From Stenotrophomonas sp. Iso1 (GTDB lineage Bacteria > Pseudomonadota > Gammaproteobacteria > Xanthomonadales > Xanthomonadaceae): DNA of 64,000 nt. The stretch is from contig NZ_JAODBT010000003.1 of assembly GCF_027497995.1 (NCBI RefSeq), forward strand, positions 1-64,000. Reading direction: 5' to 3'. A program made the position numbers and the translations under genes. Every line of letters begins with the position of its first letter. Position 1 is the first letter of the stretch. Shown one piece after another: positions 50,080 through 59,041 of the stretch. The notes under the pieces are model-generated. The model was not told where the DNA came from, ran no database searches, and saw nothing but the letters and a program-made list of their open reading frames with translations.

Positions 50080-51446
50080 GCCGTTTGGTTGTGGTCTCCA
50101 ACCGGGTGGCCGTTCCCGGCGAATCCCGCGCTGGTGGTTTGGCTGTGGGCCTGCTGGCAGCACTGCAGGAACGCGGCGGTATGTGGTTCGGCTGGAGCGG
50201 GCGCAGCGTGCAGGGCGAAAGCGGCGACATGCACGAGCAGAGTGAAGGCAGCATTCGCTACGTCACGATGGACCTGTCCAAGAAGGATCTGGACAACTAC
50301 TACAACGGTTTTTCCAACCGCACGTTGTGGCCACTGCTGCACTTCCGGTTGGATCTGGTGGATTACGACCGCAGCAAACGCGAAGGCTATTGGCGGGTCA
50401 ACGCATTGTTCGCCGACAAGCTCGCGCCACTGTTGCGCGAAGACGACACCGTATGGATTCACGACTACCACCTGATTCCGCTGGCCGCGCTACTGCGCGA
50501 ACGCGGCGTCGGTTGCCGTATGGGTTTCTTCCTGCATGTGCCGGTGCCGTCGGCTGATCTGATCCAGGCCTTGCCTGACCACAGGGCGCTGTTTTCCACG
50601 CTGTATTCCTACGATCTGCTGGGGTTCCAGACGCGGCGCGATGTGGACCGCTTTCAGTCCTATGCCCGCCTGTTCGGCGGCGGCAGGTTGATCGACGCGA
50701 ACTGGATACAGGCGTCCGATGGCCGCCGCGTGCGCACGTCAGCGTTTCCCATCGGCATCGACACCGCTCACATCGCCCGGCAGGCGCGAACGGCTACCAG
50801 CAACAAATCCGTGCGTGCGCTGCGCCAAAGTCTGGAGAACCGCAAGCTCGCCATCGGAGTGGATCGGCTGGATTATTCCAAGGGTCTGCCCGAGCGCTTT
50901 CATGGCTTCGAGCACTACCTGCGCCGCTACCCGCAGCAGAAAGGCAACATGACTTACCTGCAGATTGCGCCGGTATCGCGCGGCGGCGTCAATGAGTACC
51001 GCAAGCTGCGCCTGGAACTGGAACAGCTGGCCGGCCACATCAACGGCAGCCACGCCGAAGCCGATTGGACGCCACTGCGTTACGTCAACCAGAACTACGC
51101 ACACAGCACGCTCACCGGCTTCTATCGCGAGGCGGCGGTCGGCTTGGTGACACCGCTGCGCGACGGCATGAACCTGGTCGCCAAGGAATATGTAGCCTCG
51201 CAGAATCCTGACAACCCCGGCGTGTTGGTCTTATCGCTGCTGGCCGGCGCAGCGGATGAATTGAAGCAAGCGTTGCTGGTCAACCCACACGACCTGGATG
51301 GCGTAGCCGATGCCATCGCCACTGCCGCCAACATGCCCCGCGCCGAACGCATTGAACGCTGGCGGGCCATGTTTGAGCACCTGAGCACACATGACATCAA
51401 CCGTTGGCGACAGGACTACCTGCAGGCGCTGGAGGACGTGCATTGA
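50076..51446 (+). CDS. otsA: Trehalose-6-phosphate synthase OtsA
   Basis: OtsA joins glucose from UDP-glucose to glucose-6-phosphate. I choose GTG 50076, which overlaps the GH15 stop codon (GTGA) and gives the canonical start SRLVVVSNRV. The 456-residue GT20 protein has the WSGRS segment, HDYHLIPLA, FFLHVPVPS, the IGVDRLDYSKG nucleotide-binding stretch and the LRDGMNLVAKEYVA signature. A longer in-frame reading from 49992 would run far into the GH15 gene and is rejected. Confidence 0.96.
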   Translation: MSRLVVVSNRVAVPGESRAGGLAVGLLAALQERGGMWFGWSGRSVQGESGDMHEQSEGSIRYVTMDLSKKDLDNYYNGFSNRTLWPLLHFRLDLVDYDRSKREGYWRVNALFADKLAPLLREDDTVWIHDYHLIPLAALLRERGVGCRMGFFLHVPVPSADLIQALPDHRALFSTLYSYDLLGFQTRRDVDRFQSYARLFGGGRLIDANWIQASDGRRVRTSAFPIGIDTAHIARQARTATSNKSVRALRQSLENRKLAIGVDRLDYSKGLPERFHGFEHYLRRYPQQKGNMTYLQIAPVSRGGVNEYRKLRLELEQLAGHINGSHAEADWTPLRYVNQNYAHSTLTGFYREAAVGLVTPLRDGMNLVAKEYVASQNPDNPGVLVLSLLAGAADELKQALLVNPHDLDGVADAIATAANMPRAERIERWRAMFEHLSTHDINRWRQDYLQALEDVH

Positions 51447-51459
51447 GCAGAGCCCGCGC

Positions 51460-51864
51460 TCACTCCAGGAACCGCCCTCTCTGCTCCGGCGTCGGCAGAA
51501 AACAGGTCTCATGCCGCCCAAACCAGCGATAGCGATTGCGCGCCAGCCACCGATAACCCCGATCGCGCAATGCCTTCGGAATCCAGCGCGCCACACCCGC
51601 CAACCGCCACACACCGCCCAGGCCGCTGATCACGCGCACGATGGCATCGGTATCGGTATATGCGGCGTCCCCTTTCACCAGCAGGAATGACAAGGGATCG
51701 TCCGGGTCCAACCCATGTGCCAGAAGCAAGCGACGCCCCTGTTCGCCCTGCATCGCGGCAAAGCGATAACGCCCCCTGCGATCAAAACGAAGCAGAAATC
51801 GCACCCAGCGACTGCACAGCGCGCAGACGCCGTCGAAGACGATTACCGCGCCCTCAGCCTTCAT
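51460..51864 (-). CDS. DCC-family thiol-disulfide oxidoreductase-like protein (DUF393)
   Basis: This 134-residue protein has the family's eponymous motif DGVCALC near the N-terminus (about 11-17), with a thioredoxin-like CxxC. RYRFAAMQGEQGR and the C-terminal RWLARNRYRWFG stretch are also typical. Its role is not known. It starts inside the last codons of the DUF4166 gene (11-bp overlap), so the two are probably coupled. It converges with otsA, 13 bp away. Confidence 0.9.
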   Translation of the reverse strand: MKAEGAVIVFDGVCALCSRWVRFLLRFDRRGRYRFAAMQGEQGRRLLLAHGLDPDDPLSFLLVKGDAAYTDTDAIVRVISGLGGVWRLAGVARWIPKALRDRGYRWLARNRYRWFGRHETCFLPTPEQRGRFLE

Positions 51865-52405
51865 CGGGCAACGGTAGCAGCCAACCTTCGTAGCGAATCA
51901 ACCGCCCGATCAGCGGCATCGAGACATCTACCAGAAATTCATAACGTCCGGCCTGTTCGCGCTCGCGGCATTGCACCTGCGCGAACCAGCGTGCCGGCAA
52001 CGGCAGCAGGCCGAACGCCCAGGCCCGCTCAGCGCGCCACAAGATCTGCCCCGCTTCCTCGCGCAGGCCGAAACGGAAGCGCACTGCGCCCAACTGCTCG
52101 AACAAGCGCCCGCCGCGCTGCCACAGCCGCGAATGCATGCGCACCGGCCCGAACTGCCGCCTCCACTGTTCGCCGCGTGCCTCAACCTCGAACTCAACGC
52201 TCACCGGTACCGAGGACGTCGGCGGCAACCGCGCCAGCCACGCACAGGGAGCCACCAGCCAATGCGTACCCCGCAGCACCTCGCCCTGCCCGCTCCAACG
52301 CTGGCGGTGACGTACCGAATGCAATGCCCGCACCTGCGGCGACAGGCGTTCAAACGCCGGGCCCAGCACCTGCGCGAACAACGGCGAGGTCACTGCGCCA
52401 TCCAC
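51854..52405 (-). CDS. DUF4166 domain protein
   Basis: The 183-residue protein starts at GTG 52405 and overlaps the end of pgeF by 16 bp. It has the N-terminal FAQVLGPAFERLSPQVRALHS segment and the WRRQFG and RYEFLVDVSMPLIG phrases of DUF4166. In other bacteria this domain is sometimes fused to oxidoreductases of unknown role. No signal peptide is seen. The pgeF-DUF4166-DUF393 overlaps suggest one mRNA. Confidence 0.85.
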   Translation of the reverse strand: MDGAVTSPLFAQVLGPAFERLSPQVRALHSVRHRQRWSGQGEVLRGTHWLVAPCAWLARLPPTSSVPVSVEFEVEARGEQWRRQFGPVRMHSRLWQRGGRLFEQLGAVRFRFGLREEAGQILWRAERAWAFGLLPLPARWFAQVQCREREQAGRYEFLVDVSMPLIGRLIRYEGWLLPLPDEG

Positions 52406-53169
52406 ACCAGAGTGGCGATGCGGCCGCTGCGGCGATCACGGCGATGCGAGAACCAACGCGCCGGGTCGGCGATGGTGCATAGGTCACCACCGTGAATGTC
52501 GGCCGGGTTCATCCCGACTGCCTGCAACCGCTGACGGGCCAGCGCGTACAGATCCACCCGCCAATGCCCGGGCCGGGTAGCGGTGAAGGCCGCTTCCGCC
52601 GCGGCCGAATGCGCCAGAAAAGCCTCGCGCACGTCGGTACCGATTTCGTAATGCGCCGGCCCAGCGGCCGGGCCCAGCCAGGCGATGACCGCCTCTGACG
52701 GGGCCTGCATCGCGGCCAGTGTTTGCTCCAGCATGCCGTCTGCCAGCCCGCGCCAACCGGCATGAGCGGCCGCCACTTCGCTGCCATCGCGCGCGGCAAA
52801 CACCACGGGCAGGCAATCGGCGGTCAGGATCGCCAGCACCACGCCGGGAACCGAGGTCACCGCTGCGTCGGCCGTCGGCTCCGCTTCGATGCCCTGCGCC
52901 TGCGGCGGCGCATCGAAACGCAGCACGCCCGTACCGTGCACCTGACGCAGCCAATGCGGCGCCGACGGCAAACCCGCCAGACGCTCCAGCTCATCGCGGT
53001 TGCGTTGCACCTGCGCCGGGTCATCGCCATCAGCCGCAGTGCGGTTGCCCAGGTTGAAGCTGTCAAATGGCGGTAGCGAGCCGCCAGCACCGTGCCGCTG
53101 CGTGGTGAACGCCTGTACGCCTGCCGGCGCGGGCCATTCCGCCATCCACAGCGGCGATGCCGCGCACAT
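52390..53169 (-). CDS. pgeF: Multicopper-type purine nucleosidase / peptidoglycan editing factor PgeF (YfiH)
   Basis: YfiH/PgeF proteins act on purine nucleosides in vitro and were proposed to edit peptidoglycan precursors. From ATG 53169 the protein has 259 residues. The zinc-ligand motifs are LRQVHGTGV, LTADCLPVVFA and AAHAGWRGLADGMLEQ. Its start shares one base with the rluD stop (TGATG), so translation is coupled. Longer TTG or GTG starts two codons upstream are possible. Confidence 0.93.
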   Translation of the reverse strand: MCAASPLWMAEWPAPAGVQAFTTQRHGAGGSLPPFDSFNLGNRTAADGDDPAQVQRNRDELERLAGLPSAPHWLRQVHGTGVLRFDAPPQAQGIEAEPTADAAVTSVPGVVLAILTADCLPVVFAARDGSEVAAAHAGWRGLADGMLEQTLAAMQAPSEAVIAWLGPAAGPAHYEIGTDVREAFLAHSAAAEAAFTATRPGHWRVDLYALARQRLQAVGMNPADIHGGDLCTIADPARWFSHRRDRRSGRIATLVWMAQ

Positions 53170-54158
53170 CACCAACGGTTCCGGTCACGCTCGGCAAAGG
53201 CCTGCGTGTCTTCACGCAGCGCCTTCATCAACGCCAGCAGGTCGGCCGGCGTTGGTGCGGTGTTGCGGATGGATTCGCCGGTGATCGGGTGTACGAACTC
53301 CAGCGTCTCGGCATGCAGCGCCTGACGCTTGAAGCTGCGCAGCTGTGCGACCAGCTCATCGCTGGCGCCCTTGGGCAGCTTGAGCGCGCCGCCGTACAGC
53401 GGGTCGCCGATGATCGCGTGCTTCAAGTGCGCCATATGCACGCGGATCTGGTGAGTACGGCCGGTTTCAAGGCGGCATTCCAGCGCGGTATGGGCGCGGA
53501 AGCGCTCGCGCAGGCGGTAATGGGTGACTGCATCCTTGCCGTCCTCGCGCACGCCCATCTTCAGGCGGTCGCGCGGGTGCCGGTCAATGGCGGCATCTAC
53601 GCTGCCACCGGACACCATGGCCCCAACCACCACGGCCAGGTACTGGCGGTGCACTTCACGCGCGGACAGCTGCTCGACCAGCGCGGTCTGCGCCTGCACG
53701 GTACGGGCCACGACCATCACGCCGCTGGTGTCCTTGTCCAGGCGGTGGACCACGCCGGCGCGCGGCACTTTGGCCATCTCCGCGTCGCGGAACAGCAGCG
53801 CATTGACCAGGGTACCGGTCGGATTGCCGGCGCCCGGGTGGACCACCAGGCCAGCCGGCTTGTCGATCACGAAGACGTGCTCGTCCTCATAGAGGATGGA
53901 CAGCGGGATATCCTCCGGCTGCGCGGTGGTCTCCACTTCCAGCACCACGTTCAGGGTGGCCACTTCGCCGCCACGGACCGGATCGCGCGGCCGCGCGGGC
54001 TCGCCGTCCAGCAGCACCGCGCCGGTCTTGATCCACTCGGTCAGCCGCGAGCGCGAAAATTCAGGGAAAAGCTCGGCCAGCACCGCATCAAAGCGGCGGC
54101 CAGCGGCCGAATCGGGGACCTGCGCCTGGCGCAGGTTGGAGGAGGCGTTTTCGGACAT
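53169..54158 (-). CDS. rluD: 23S rRNA pseudouridine synthase RluD
   Basis: RluD converts uridines 1911, 1915 and 1917 of 23S rRNA (E. coli numbering) to pseudouridine. The 329-residue protein has an N-terminal S4 RNA-binding domain (about 20-75) and the catalytic domain with HRLDKDTSG (Asp141). [24 protein letters not shown] follows. It is divergent from bamD across a 113-bp region, a conserved pairing in gammaproteobacteria. Confidence 0.96.
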   Translation of the reverse strand: MSENASSNLRQAQVPDSAAGRRFDAVLAELFPEFSRSRLTEWIKTGAVLLDGEPARPRDPVRGGEVATLNVVLEVETTAQPEDIPLSILYEDEHVFVIDKPAGLVVHPGAGNPTGTLVNALLFRDAEMAKVPRAGVVHRLDKDTSGVMVVARTVQAQTALVEQLSAREVHRQYLAVVVGAMVSGGSVDAAIDRHPRDRLKMGVREDGKDAVTHYRLRERFRAHTALECRLETGRTHQIRVHMAHLKHAIIGDPLYGGALKLPKGASDELVAQLRSFKRQALHAETLEFVHPITGESIRNTAPTPADLLALMKALREDTQAFAERDRNRW

Positions 54159-54271
54159 GTTTAGACCAACGGAGACGAAATTGGGGGTCCTGACGGCAAC
54201 AGTCAGTCGCAGGACAGGCCACTAGGCTATCATCGCCCCTTCGTATTCCTGCCGCGTCCTGCCCTGAACCC

Positions 54272-55153
54272 ATGATCCGACGCTCTTCGCTGCTGTCCGC
54301 GCCCGTCCGCCTCACCGCCCTGCTGCTGGTTCTGGTTTTCGCCGCCACAGGCTGCCACCGCGGCGATAAGAAGAAGGACGCCGACGAAGGCGCCCCGGTT
54401 GAGCAGCTCTTCGAGAAGAGCCACAAGCTCATGGAAGGCGGCAACTGGTCCGGCGCCGAAAACAGTTTCAAACGCCTGATTGCGCAGTATCCGTACGGCC
54501 CGTACACCGAGCAGGCGATGATCGAAAGCGCCTACGCCCAGTACAAGGCTGGCAAGAACGACGACGCGGTCTCCAGCGTTGATCGCTTCATCCGCACCTA
54601 CCCGACCCACCGCAATATCGCCTACATGTACTACCTGCGCGGCCTGGCCAACGGCAACCGCGACACGGTATTCCTGCGCCGCGTGTGGTCGCTGGACGCC
54701 AGCCGTCGTGATCTGTCCACCCCGCGCCAGGCCTACGCCGACTTCAACATCGTCGCCGACCGCTACCCGAACAGCCGCTACGCCGCCGACGCGCGCCAGC
54801 GCATGGTCGAACTGCGCGACGTGTTTGCCCAGCACGAGCTGGACGACGGCCTGTACTACGCCCGCCGTGGCGCCTGGGTGTCGGCCGCCGGCCGCGCCAA
54901 CTACCTGCTGGAAACCTACCCGCAGAGCGCCTTCCAGTACGACGCCGTAGCGCTGCTGGGCGAGGCCTACACCCACCTGGGCAACAAGACCCTGGCCGAT
55001 GACGCCCGCCGCGTGCTTGAGCTGAACCAGCCCCAGCACCCCTGGCTGGCCGGCAACTGGCCGAAGTACCCGTGGATGATCCGCAAGCTCAACCCGTTTG
55101 CTGGCGAAAAGTCGGTGGCCACTGGCCAGCGCAATGCCACGATGAGCAAATAA
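54272..55153 (+). CDS. bamD: Outer-membrane assembly lipoprotein BamD
   Basis: BamD is the essential TPR lipoprotein of the BAM complex that inserts beta-barrel proteins. The 293-residue product has a long N-terminal stretch, a signal helix and lipobox AATGC (Cys near residue 28). Five TPRs cover about 45-255, with the phrases PYGPYTEQAMIESAYAQYKAGK and RYPNSRYAADARQRM. The C-terminus is somewhat long compared with E. coli (245). It is followed by two terminators. Confidence 0.96.
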   Translation: MIRRSSLLSAPVRLTALLLVLVFAATGCHRGDKKKDADEGAPVEQLFEKSHKLMEGGNWSGAENSFKRLIAQYPYGPYTEQAMIESAYAQYKAGKNDDAVSSVDRFIRTYPTHRNIAYMYYLRGLANGNRDTVFLRRVWSLDASRRDLSTPRQAYADFNIVADRYPNSRYAADARQRMVELRDVFAQHELDDGLYYARRGAWVSAAGRANYLLETYPQSAFQYDAVALLGEAYTHLGNKTLADDARRVLELNQPQHPWLAGNWPKYPWMIRKLNPFAGEKSVATGQRNATMSK

Positions 55154-55180
55154 GCTCAGCGCTCCCGCAACGGACACAAG

Positions 55181-55203
55181 AAAGGGGCCTCACGGCCCCT
55201 TTT
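55181..55203 (+). terminator. First terminator after bamD
   Basis: AAGGGGCC-TCAC-GGCCCCTT is followed by TTT, 27 bp after the bamD stop. Confidence 0.9.
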
Positions 55204-55207
55204 CTTT

Positions 55208-55243
55208 GGCTCTTCCCCCCTCGGATGGGCGAAGAGCCTTTTT
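55208..55243 (+). terminator. Second terminator after bamD
   Basis: GGCTCTTC (55208-55215) and GAAGAGCC (55231-55238) make an 8-bp stem with a 15-nt loop and a run of five T. It directly follows the first terminator. Confidence 0.75.
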
Positions 55244-55522
55244 CTTTGGATCACTGAGTCCGGCTGGGCTGATCCGCCCGCAGGCCAAAAGCCCGAGATG
55301 CGTGGCCCCTTCCGGGGCAAGTTTCCCCGCCCTTTTCCCCCATGCCGGGCGAAGGGACGCGGATTGCGAGCCACTGGCTCGGCATGACTGAACGCGCTGC
55401 GCTGCGCGAGGTGGGGACCCGGAGCGTGCGCCCCAAAAGGGCGGATGACAGCGCTTTGCGGCTTCCAGAGCGCTCCTACCGCTTGAGCACGCCCCAGGGG
55501 CCATCAGCCGCTCAACGTTACC
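55244..55522. other. GC-rich intergenic stretch with remnant-like sequence
   Basis: There is no convincing gene between the bamD terminators and nadE. All frames are fairly open because the DNA is GC-rich, but no start, ribosome-binding site or known domain is evident. The composition looks like a dispersed intergenic repeat or decayed sequence. I cannot show a second copy in this window. Confidence 0.4.
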
Positions 55523-57160
55523 TCACCCCCGATAACCATTACTGATCGGATACCGGCGCTCACGTCCAAAGGCCCGGCGCGACACCTTGGGCCCCGGCGC
55601 AGCCTGGTGGCGCTTCCATTCGCTGATACGCACCAGCCGCAGCACGCGATCCACCACGTCCGTCGCATAGCCGGCAGCCAGGATGTCCTCACGCGACTGT
55701 TCCTGGTCGATGTAGCGGTACAGGATGCCGTCCAGCACATCGTAGGCTGGCAGCGAATCCTGGTCGGTCTGGTTCTCGCGCAATTCGGCCGAGGGCGCCC
55801 GTGAAATTACCGCCGGCGGAATCACCGGCGCACCACCCACCGTATTGCGCCACTTGGACAGGCCATAGACCTCGGTCTTGTAGAGGTCCTTCAACGGCGC
55901 ATAGCCACCGCACATATCGCCGTAGATGGTTGCGTAACCAACCGCGTATTCGCTCTTGTTGCCGGTAGTCAGCAGCAGGCCACCCAGCTTGTTCGACAGC
56001 GCCATCAGGATCACACCGCGACTGCGGGACTGCAGGTTTTCCTCGGTGACGTCGGCCGCCTGGCCTTCAAACATCCCCGACAGCGACTGCATCAATCCCT
56101 GGAACGCCGGCTCGATCGGCACGGTGTCCAGCTTCACGCCCAGCGCGCGGCATTGCTCCACTGCCAGATCATTGGACAAATCGGCCGTGTAGCGCGACGG
56201 CAGGCTCACTGCGCGGACGTTTTCCGCGCCCAGCGCATCCACTGCCAGCGCCAATACCAGCGCCGAATCGATACCGCCGGACAGACCCAGCCATACCGTG
56301 CTGAAGCCATTCTTGCGGCAGTAGTCCTGGATGCCACGGGTCACCGCGCGCCAGGCCAGCGCATCCATGCTCTCGTCGCCATCGTCGATCCAGCGCAACG
56401 GCGTGAAGCTGCGCGCAGCCACGTTGTATTCGACAAGCAGCATTTCCTCGGCAAATGCCACTGCCGCCGGATGCACCGTGCCGTCGCCGTCAGCCACCAC
56501 CGATGCGCCATCGAACACCAGCGCATCCTGGCCACCCACGGTATTGAGATAGGCGATACCCACCCCGCCCTCGGCGCAACGTTCAGCCAGCAACGCATCG
56601 CGTTGGGCGTGCTTGCCACGCTCGTACGGCGAGGCATTGGGCACCAACAGCAGCTCGGCGCCGGCCTGGATGCTGCCCATCATCGGCTCAGAGAACCAAA
56701 GGTCTTCGCAGATCACCAACCCCACCTGCACGCCATTGACCTCGAACACGCAGTTGCCCCCGTCCGGGTCCACATCGAAGTAGCGCCGCTCGTCGAAGAC
56801 CGCGTAGTTGGGCAGCTCGCGCTTGCGGTAGGTGGTGGCGACCGCACCATCGCGCAGCACGCTGGCGGCGTTGTAGACCACCGCCCCGGCGCTCTGCGGC
56901 CAGCCCACAACAGCGACGATGCCCTGCGTTTCGGCAGCGATGCGGCCCAACGCCTGCTCGCAATCGCGCAGGAACCCCGGGCGCAGCAGCAGGTCTTCTG
57001 GCGGATAACCGCTGATGGCCAGTTCCGGGAACACCACGACATCGGCGCCGTACTCATCGCGCGCCTCCTGCATCAGCTCAATGATGCGGCCGGTATTGCC
57101 AGCCACGTCTCCCACCGGGAAATCGAACTGGGCCATGGCGATGCGTAGCGATTGGGACAT
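55523..57160 (-). CDS. nadE: Glutamine-dependent NAD+ synthase NadE
   Basis: NadE amidates nicotinic acid adenine dinucleotide to NAD+. From ATG 57160 the protein has 545 residues: an N-terminal nitrilase-type glutaminase (about 1-265) with Glu in FPELAISGYPPEDLL and the nucleophilic Cys in VICEDLW, and a C-terminal ATP-dependent synthetase with SGGIDSAL (about 300) and TTGNKSEYAVGY. The two-domain form can use glutamine. It begins 1 bp after the DUF559 stop codon. Confidence 0.95.
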   Translation of the reverse strand: MSQSLRIAMAQFDFPVGDVAGNTGRIIELMQEARDEYGADVVVFPELAISGYPPEDLLLRPGFLRDCEQALGRIAAETQGIVAVVGWPQSAGAVVYNAASVLRDGAVATTYRKRELPNYAVFDERRYFDVDPDGGNCVFEVNGVQVGLVICEDLWFSEPMMGSIQAGAELLLVPNASPYERGKHAQRDALLAERCAEGGVGIAYLNTVGGQDALVFDGASVVADGDGTVHPAAVAFAEEMLLVEYNVAARSFTPLRWIDDGDESMDALAWRAVTRGIQDYCRKNGFSTVWLGLSGGIDSALVLALAVDALGAENVRAVSLPSRYTADLSNDLAVEQCRALGVKLDTVPIEPAFQGLMQSLSGMFEGQAADVTEENLQSRSRGVILMALSNKLGGLLLTTGNKSEYAVGYATIYGDMCGGYAPLKDLYKTEVYGLSKWRNTVGGAPVIPPAVISRAPSAELRENQTDQDSLPAYDVLDGILYRYIDQEQSREDILAAGYATDVVDRVLRLVRISEWKRHQAAPGPKVSRRAFGRERRYPISNGYRG

Positions 57161-57161
57161 A

Positions 57162-57542
57162 TCAACAACCTTCTGCTTGGCCCACGCACCCGGCGGGGGC
57201 TGGATTGACCGACATTTCGCGGAGGATGCTTTCGCAGACCGCGGCGGCATGCTTCAGGGCTTCATTATTCCAGAAGCGCAGCACGCGGTAGCCCCTGTCC
57301 CTCAGGAAGGCTTCACGTCTCGGGTCGTTGGGATCGGTTGCGTGCTGGCTGCCGTCCAGCTCGATGATCAATTTGTGCTCCAGGCAGATGAAATCGACGA
57401 CGTAAGGTCCGACAGGATGTTGCCGACGGAACTTACCTCCCCGCAAACGGCGGTCGCGCAGGTAGTACCAGAGACGCCGCTCAGCATCGGTCATGCGCAG
57501 ACGCAGGGCTTTGGCGGTGCCTGTCTTGTTTCCCTTGCGCAT
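57162..57542 (-). CDS. DUF559 endonuclease-like protein
   Basis: This 126-residue protein belongs to the DUF559 group related to Vsr and other restriction-fold nucleases. It starts basic (RKGNKTGTAKALRLRMTDAERRLWYYLRDRRL). The core GKFRRQHPVGPYVVDFICLEHKLIIELDGSQH holds the PD-(D/E)XK-like residues Asp in VVDF and Glu-Asp in IELDG. Its biological target is unknown. It abuts nadE with 1 bp between and lies beside a repeat cluster, so it may be a mobile passenger that has come under nadE's promoter region. Confidence 0.88.
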   Translation of the reverse strand: MRKGNKTGTAKALRLRMTDAERRLWYYLRDRRLRGGKFRRQHPVGPYVVDFICLEHKLIIELDGSQHATDPNDPRREAFLRDRGYRVLRFWNNEALKHAAAVCESILREMSVNPAPAGCVGQAEGC

Positions 57543-57632
57543 GGTTCGCTCCCTCTTATTGAAGAGAGAGACGATTGCTTGCTATCGGCGCAGGGGGGAA
57601 TCGGTGATTTCAGTGTGTATTGCTCGGAAAGC

Positions 57633-58063
57633 TGCCCTCACCCCTACCCCTCTCCCGCAGGCGGGAGAGGGGACAGCAAAGCGCAAGCGCTGCAGCCTTC
57701 GTACTGTCTGCTTTGATAGATTTGCCTTTGCCTTTGCTTTTGCTTTTGCCTTTGCCTTTGCTTTTGCCTTTGCTTTTGCCTTTGCTTTTGCCTTTGCTTT
57801 TGCCTTTGCCTTTGCCTTTGGCCTTGGCTTTGGCTTTGGCTGTTGCTTTAGCCGTTTCAATAGCCGTTGCCCTGGCTGTTGCTCTTGGCTGTTGCTCTGC
57901 CTATTGCACTAGCTGCTACCCGGGCCTACTGCCATGCACGCTGCTCTGGCCGTTGCCCTCGCCGCTGCTCTGGCTGTTGCCCTGGCCGTTGCTCTGGCTG
58001 TTGCCTTGGCATGGCTTTAGCTTTCCCCTCTCCCGCCTGCGGGAGAGGGGAAGGGGTGAGGGC
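57633..58063. repeat. Palindromic repeat cluster 4 enclosing a hexamer tract
   Basis: The left arm (57633-57672, GCCCTCACCCCTACCCC then a CTCTCCCGC/GCGGGAGAG dyad) and right arm (58025-58063, the same dyad then GGGGAAGGGGTGAGGGC) are inverted copies. Between them lies the low-complexity tract at 57718-58020. There is no gene in 57543-58140. Confidence 0.88.
57718..58020. repeat. Degenerate hexanucleotide tandem repeat tract
   Basis: From about 57720 to 57820 the plus strand is almost pure TTTGCC/TTTGCT units (about 17). The tract then decays to TTGGCY and GTTGCY-type units up to about 58020. Because the period is six, all frames stay open and give artefactual Phe-Ala, Leu-Pro or, on the other strand, Lys-Ala repeats. 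I do not call a protein here. Slippage or local amplification is the likely origin. Confidence 0.85.
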
Positions 58064-58092
58064 AAGCCCTTGCCTTTAAAAAGCCAAACAAA

Positions 58093-58115
58093 AAGGCCGC
58101 CCAAAGGGCGGCCTT
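58093..58115 (-). terminator. Rho-independent terminator after sucD
   Basis: On the minus strand AAGGCCGCCC-TTT-GGGCGGCCTT is followed by TTT, 26 bp after the sucD stop codon. Confidence 0.9.
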
Positions 58116-58140
58116 CTCAAACCAACGTCGCAACTGAGTC

Positions 58141-59016
58141 TTACTTGACCAGCGCGGCGATGGCGGCACCCAGGTCGCCCGGCGAACGGACGGTCTTGAC
58201 GCCTGCAGCTTCCATCGCTGCAAACTTGCCTTCAGCAGTGCCCTTGCCGCCCGATGCGATCGCACCGGCGTGGCCCATGCGCTTGCCAGCCGGAGCCGAC
58301 GCGCCAGCGATGAAGCCGACAACCGGCTTCTTCACGAACTGCTTGATGTACTCAGCGCCGGCTTCCTCAGCGTCGCCGCCGATTTCGCCAACCATGATGA
58401 TGCCTTCGGTCTGCGGGTCTTCGTTGAACAGCTTCAGGCAGTCGACGAAGTTCAGGCCGTTGATCGGATCACCACCGATACCGATGCAGGTGGACTGGCC
58501 CAGGCCGACTTCCGTGGTCTGCTTGACCGCTTCATAGGTCAGGGTGCCCGAACGCGACACGATGCCGATCTTGCCCGGCATGTGGATGTGGCCCGGCATG
58601 ATGCCGATCTTGCACTCGCCCGGGGTGATCACGCCGGGGCAGTTCGGCCCAATCAGCACGGTGTCCGGATGCGAACGGGTCAGCACGTTCTTGACGCGCA
58701 GCATGTCCAGCACCGGAATGCCTTCGGTGATGCAGACGATGACCTTGATGCCGGCAGCTGCGGCTTCCAGGATTGCGTCGGCAGCAAATGCCGGCGGCAC
58801 GTAGATGACCGAGGCATCAGCGCCGGTGCTCTGCACGGCATCAGCGACGGTGTTGAACACCGGCAGGTCAATGTGGATGGTGCCACCCTTGCCCGGGGTC
58901 ACGCCGCCGACAACCTGGGTGCCGTACTCGATCATCTGAGTGGCGTGGAAGGTGCCCTGCTGGCCGGTGAAGCCCTGCACGATCACCTTGGTGTTCTTGT
59001 TGATCAAAACGCTCAT
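58141..59016 (-). CDS. sucD: Succinate-CoA ligase alpha subunit SucD
   Basis: SucD with SucC converts succinyl-CoA to succinate with substrate-level phosphorylation in the citric acid cycle. From ATG 59016 the protein has 291 residues: an N-terminal CoA-binding domain with [13 protein letters not shown] and the ligase domain with [12 protein letters not shown]. The phosphorylated His is in [14 protein letters not shown] (about residue 250). It lies 25 bp downstream of sucC. Confidence 0.98.
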   Translation of the reverse strand: MSVLINKNTKVIVQGFTGQQGTFHATQMIEYGTQVVGGVTPGKGGTIHIDLPVFNTVADAVQSTGADASVIYVPPAFAADAILEAAAAGIKVIVCITEGIPVLDMLRVKNVLTRSHPDTVLIGPNCPGVITPGECKIGIMPGHIHMPGKIGIVSRSGTLTYEAVKQTTEVGLGQSTCIGIGGDPINGLNFVDCLKLFNEDPQTEGIIMVGEIGGDAEEAGAEYIKQFVKKPVVGFIAGASAPAGKRMGHAGAIASGGKGTAEGKFAAMEAAGVKTVRSPGDLGAAIAALVK

Positions 59017-59041
59017 GGGGTATTTCCTTCGGTGTCGTGGA

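Noticed and set aside
57582..57860. Open frame on the minus strand with long Lys-Ala repeats, like a histone-H1-type protein
   Set aside because: It is produced by the period-six DNA tract and continues into the palindromic repeat. All frames are open there, with no ribosome-binding site or stable domain.
57620..58537. Plus-strand frame rich in Leu/Pro over the hexamer tract
   Set aside because: It runs through both repeat arms and into the antisense of sucD, so it is an artefact of composition.
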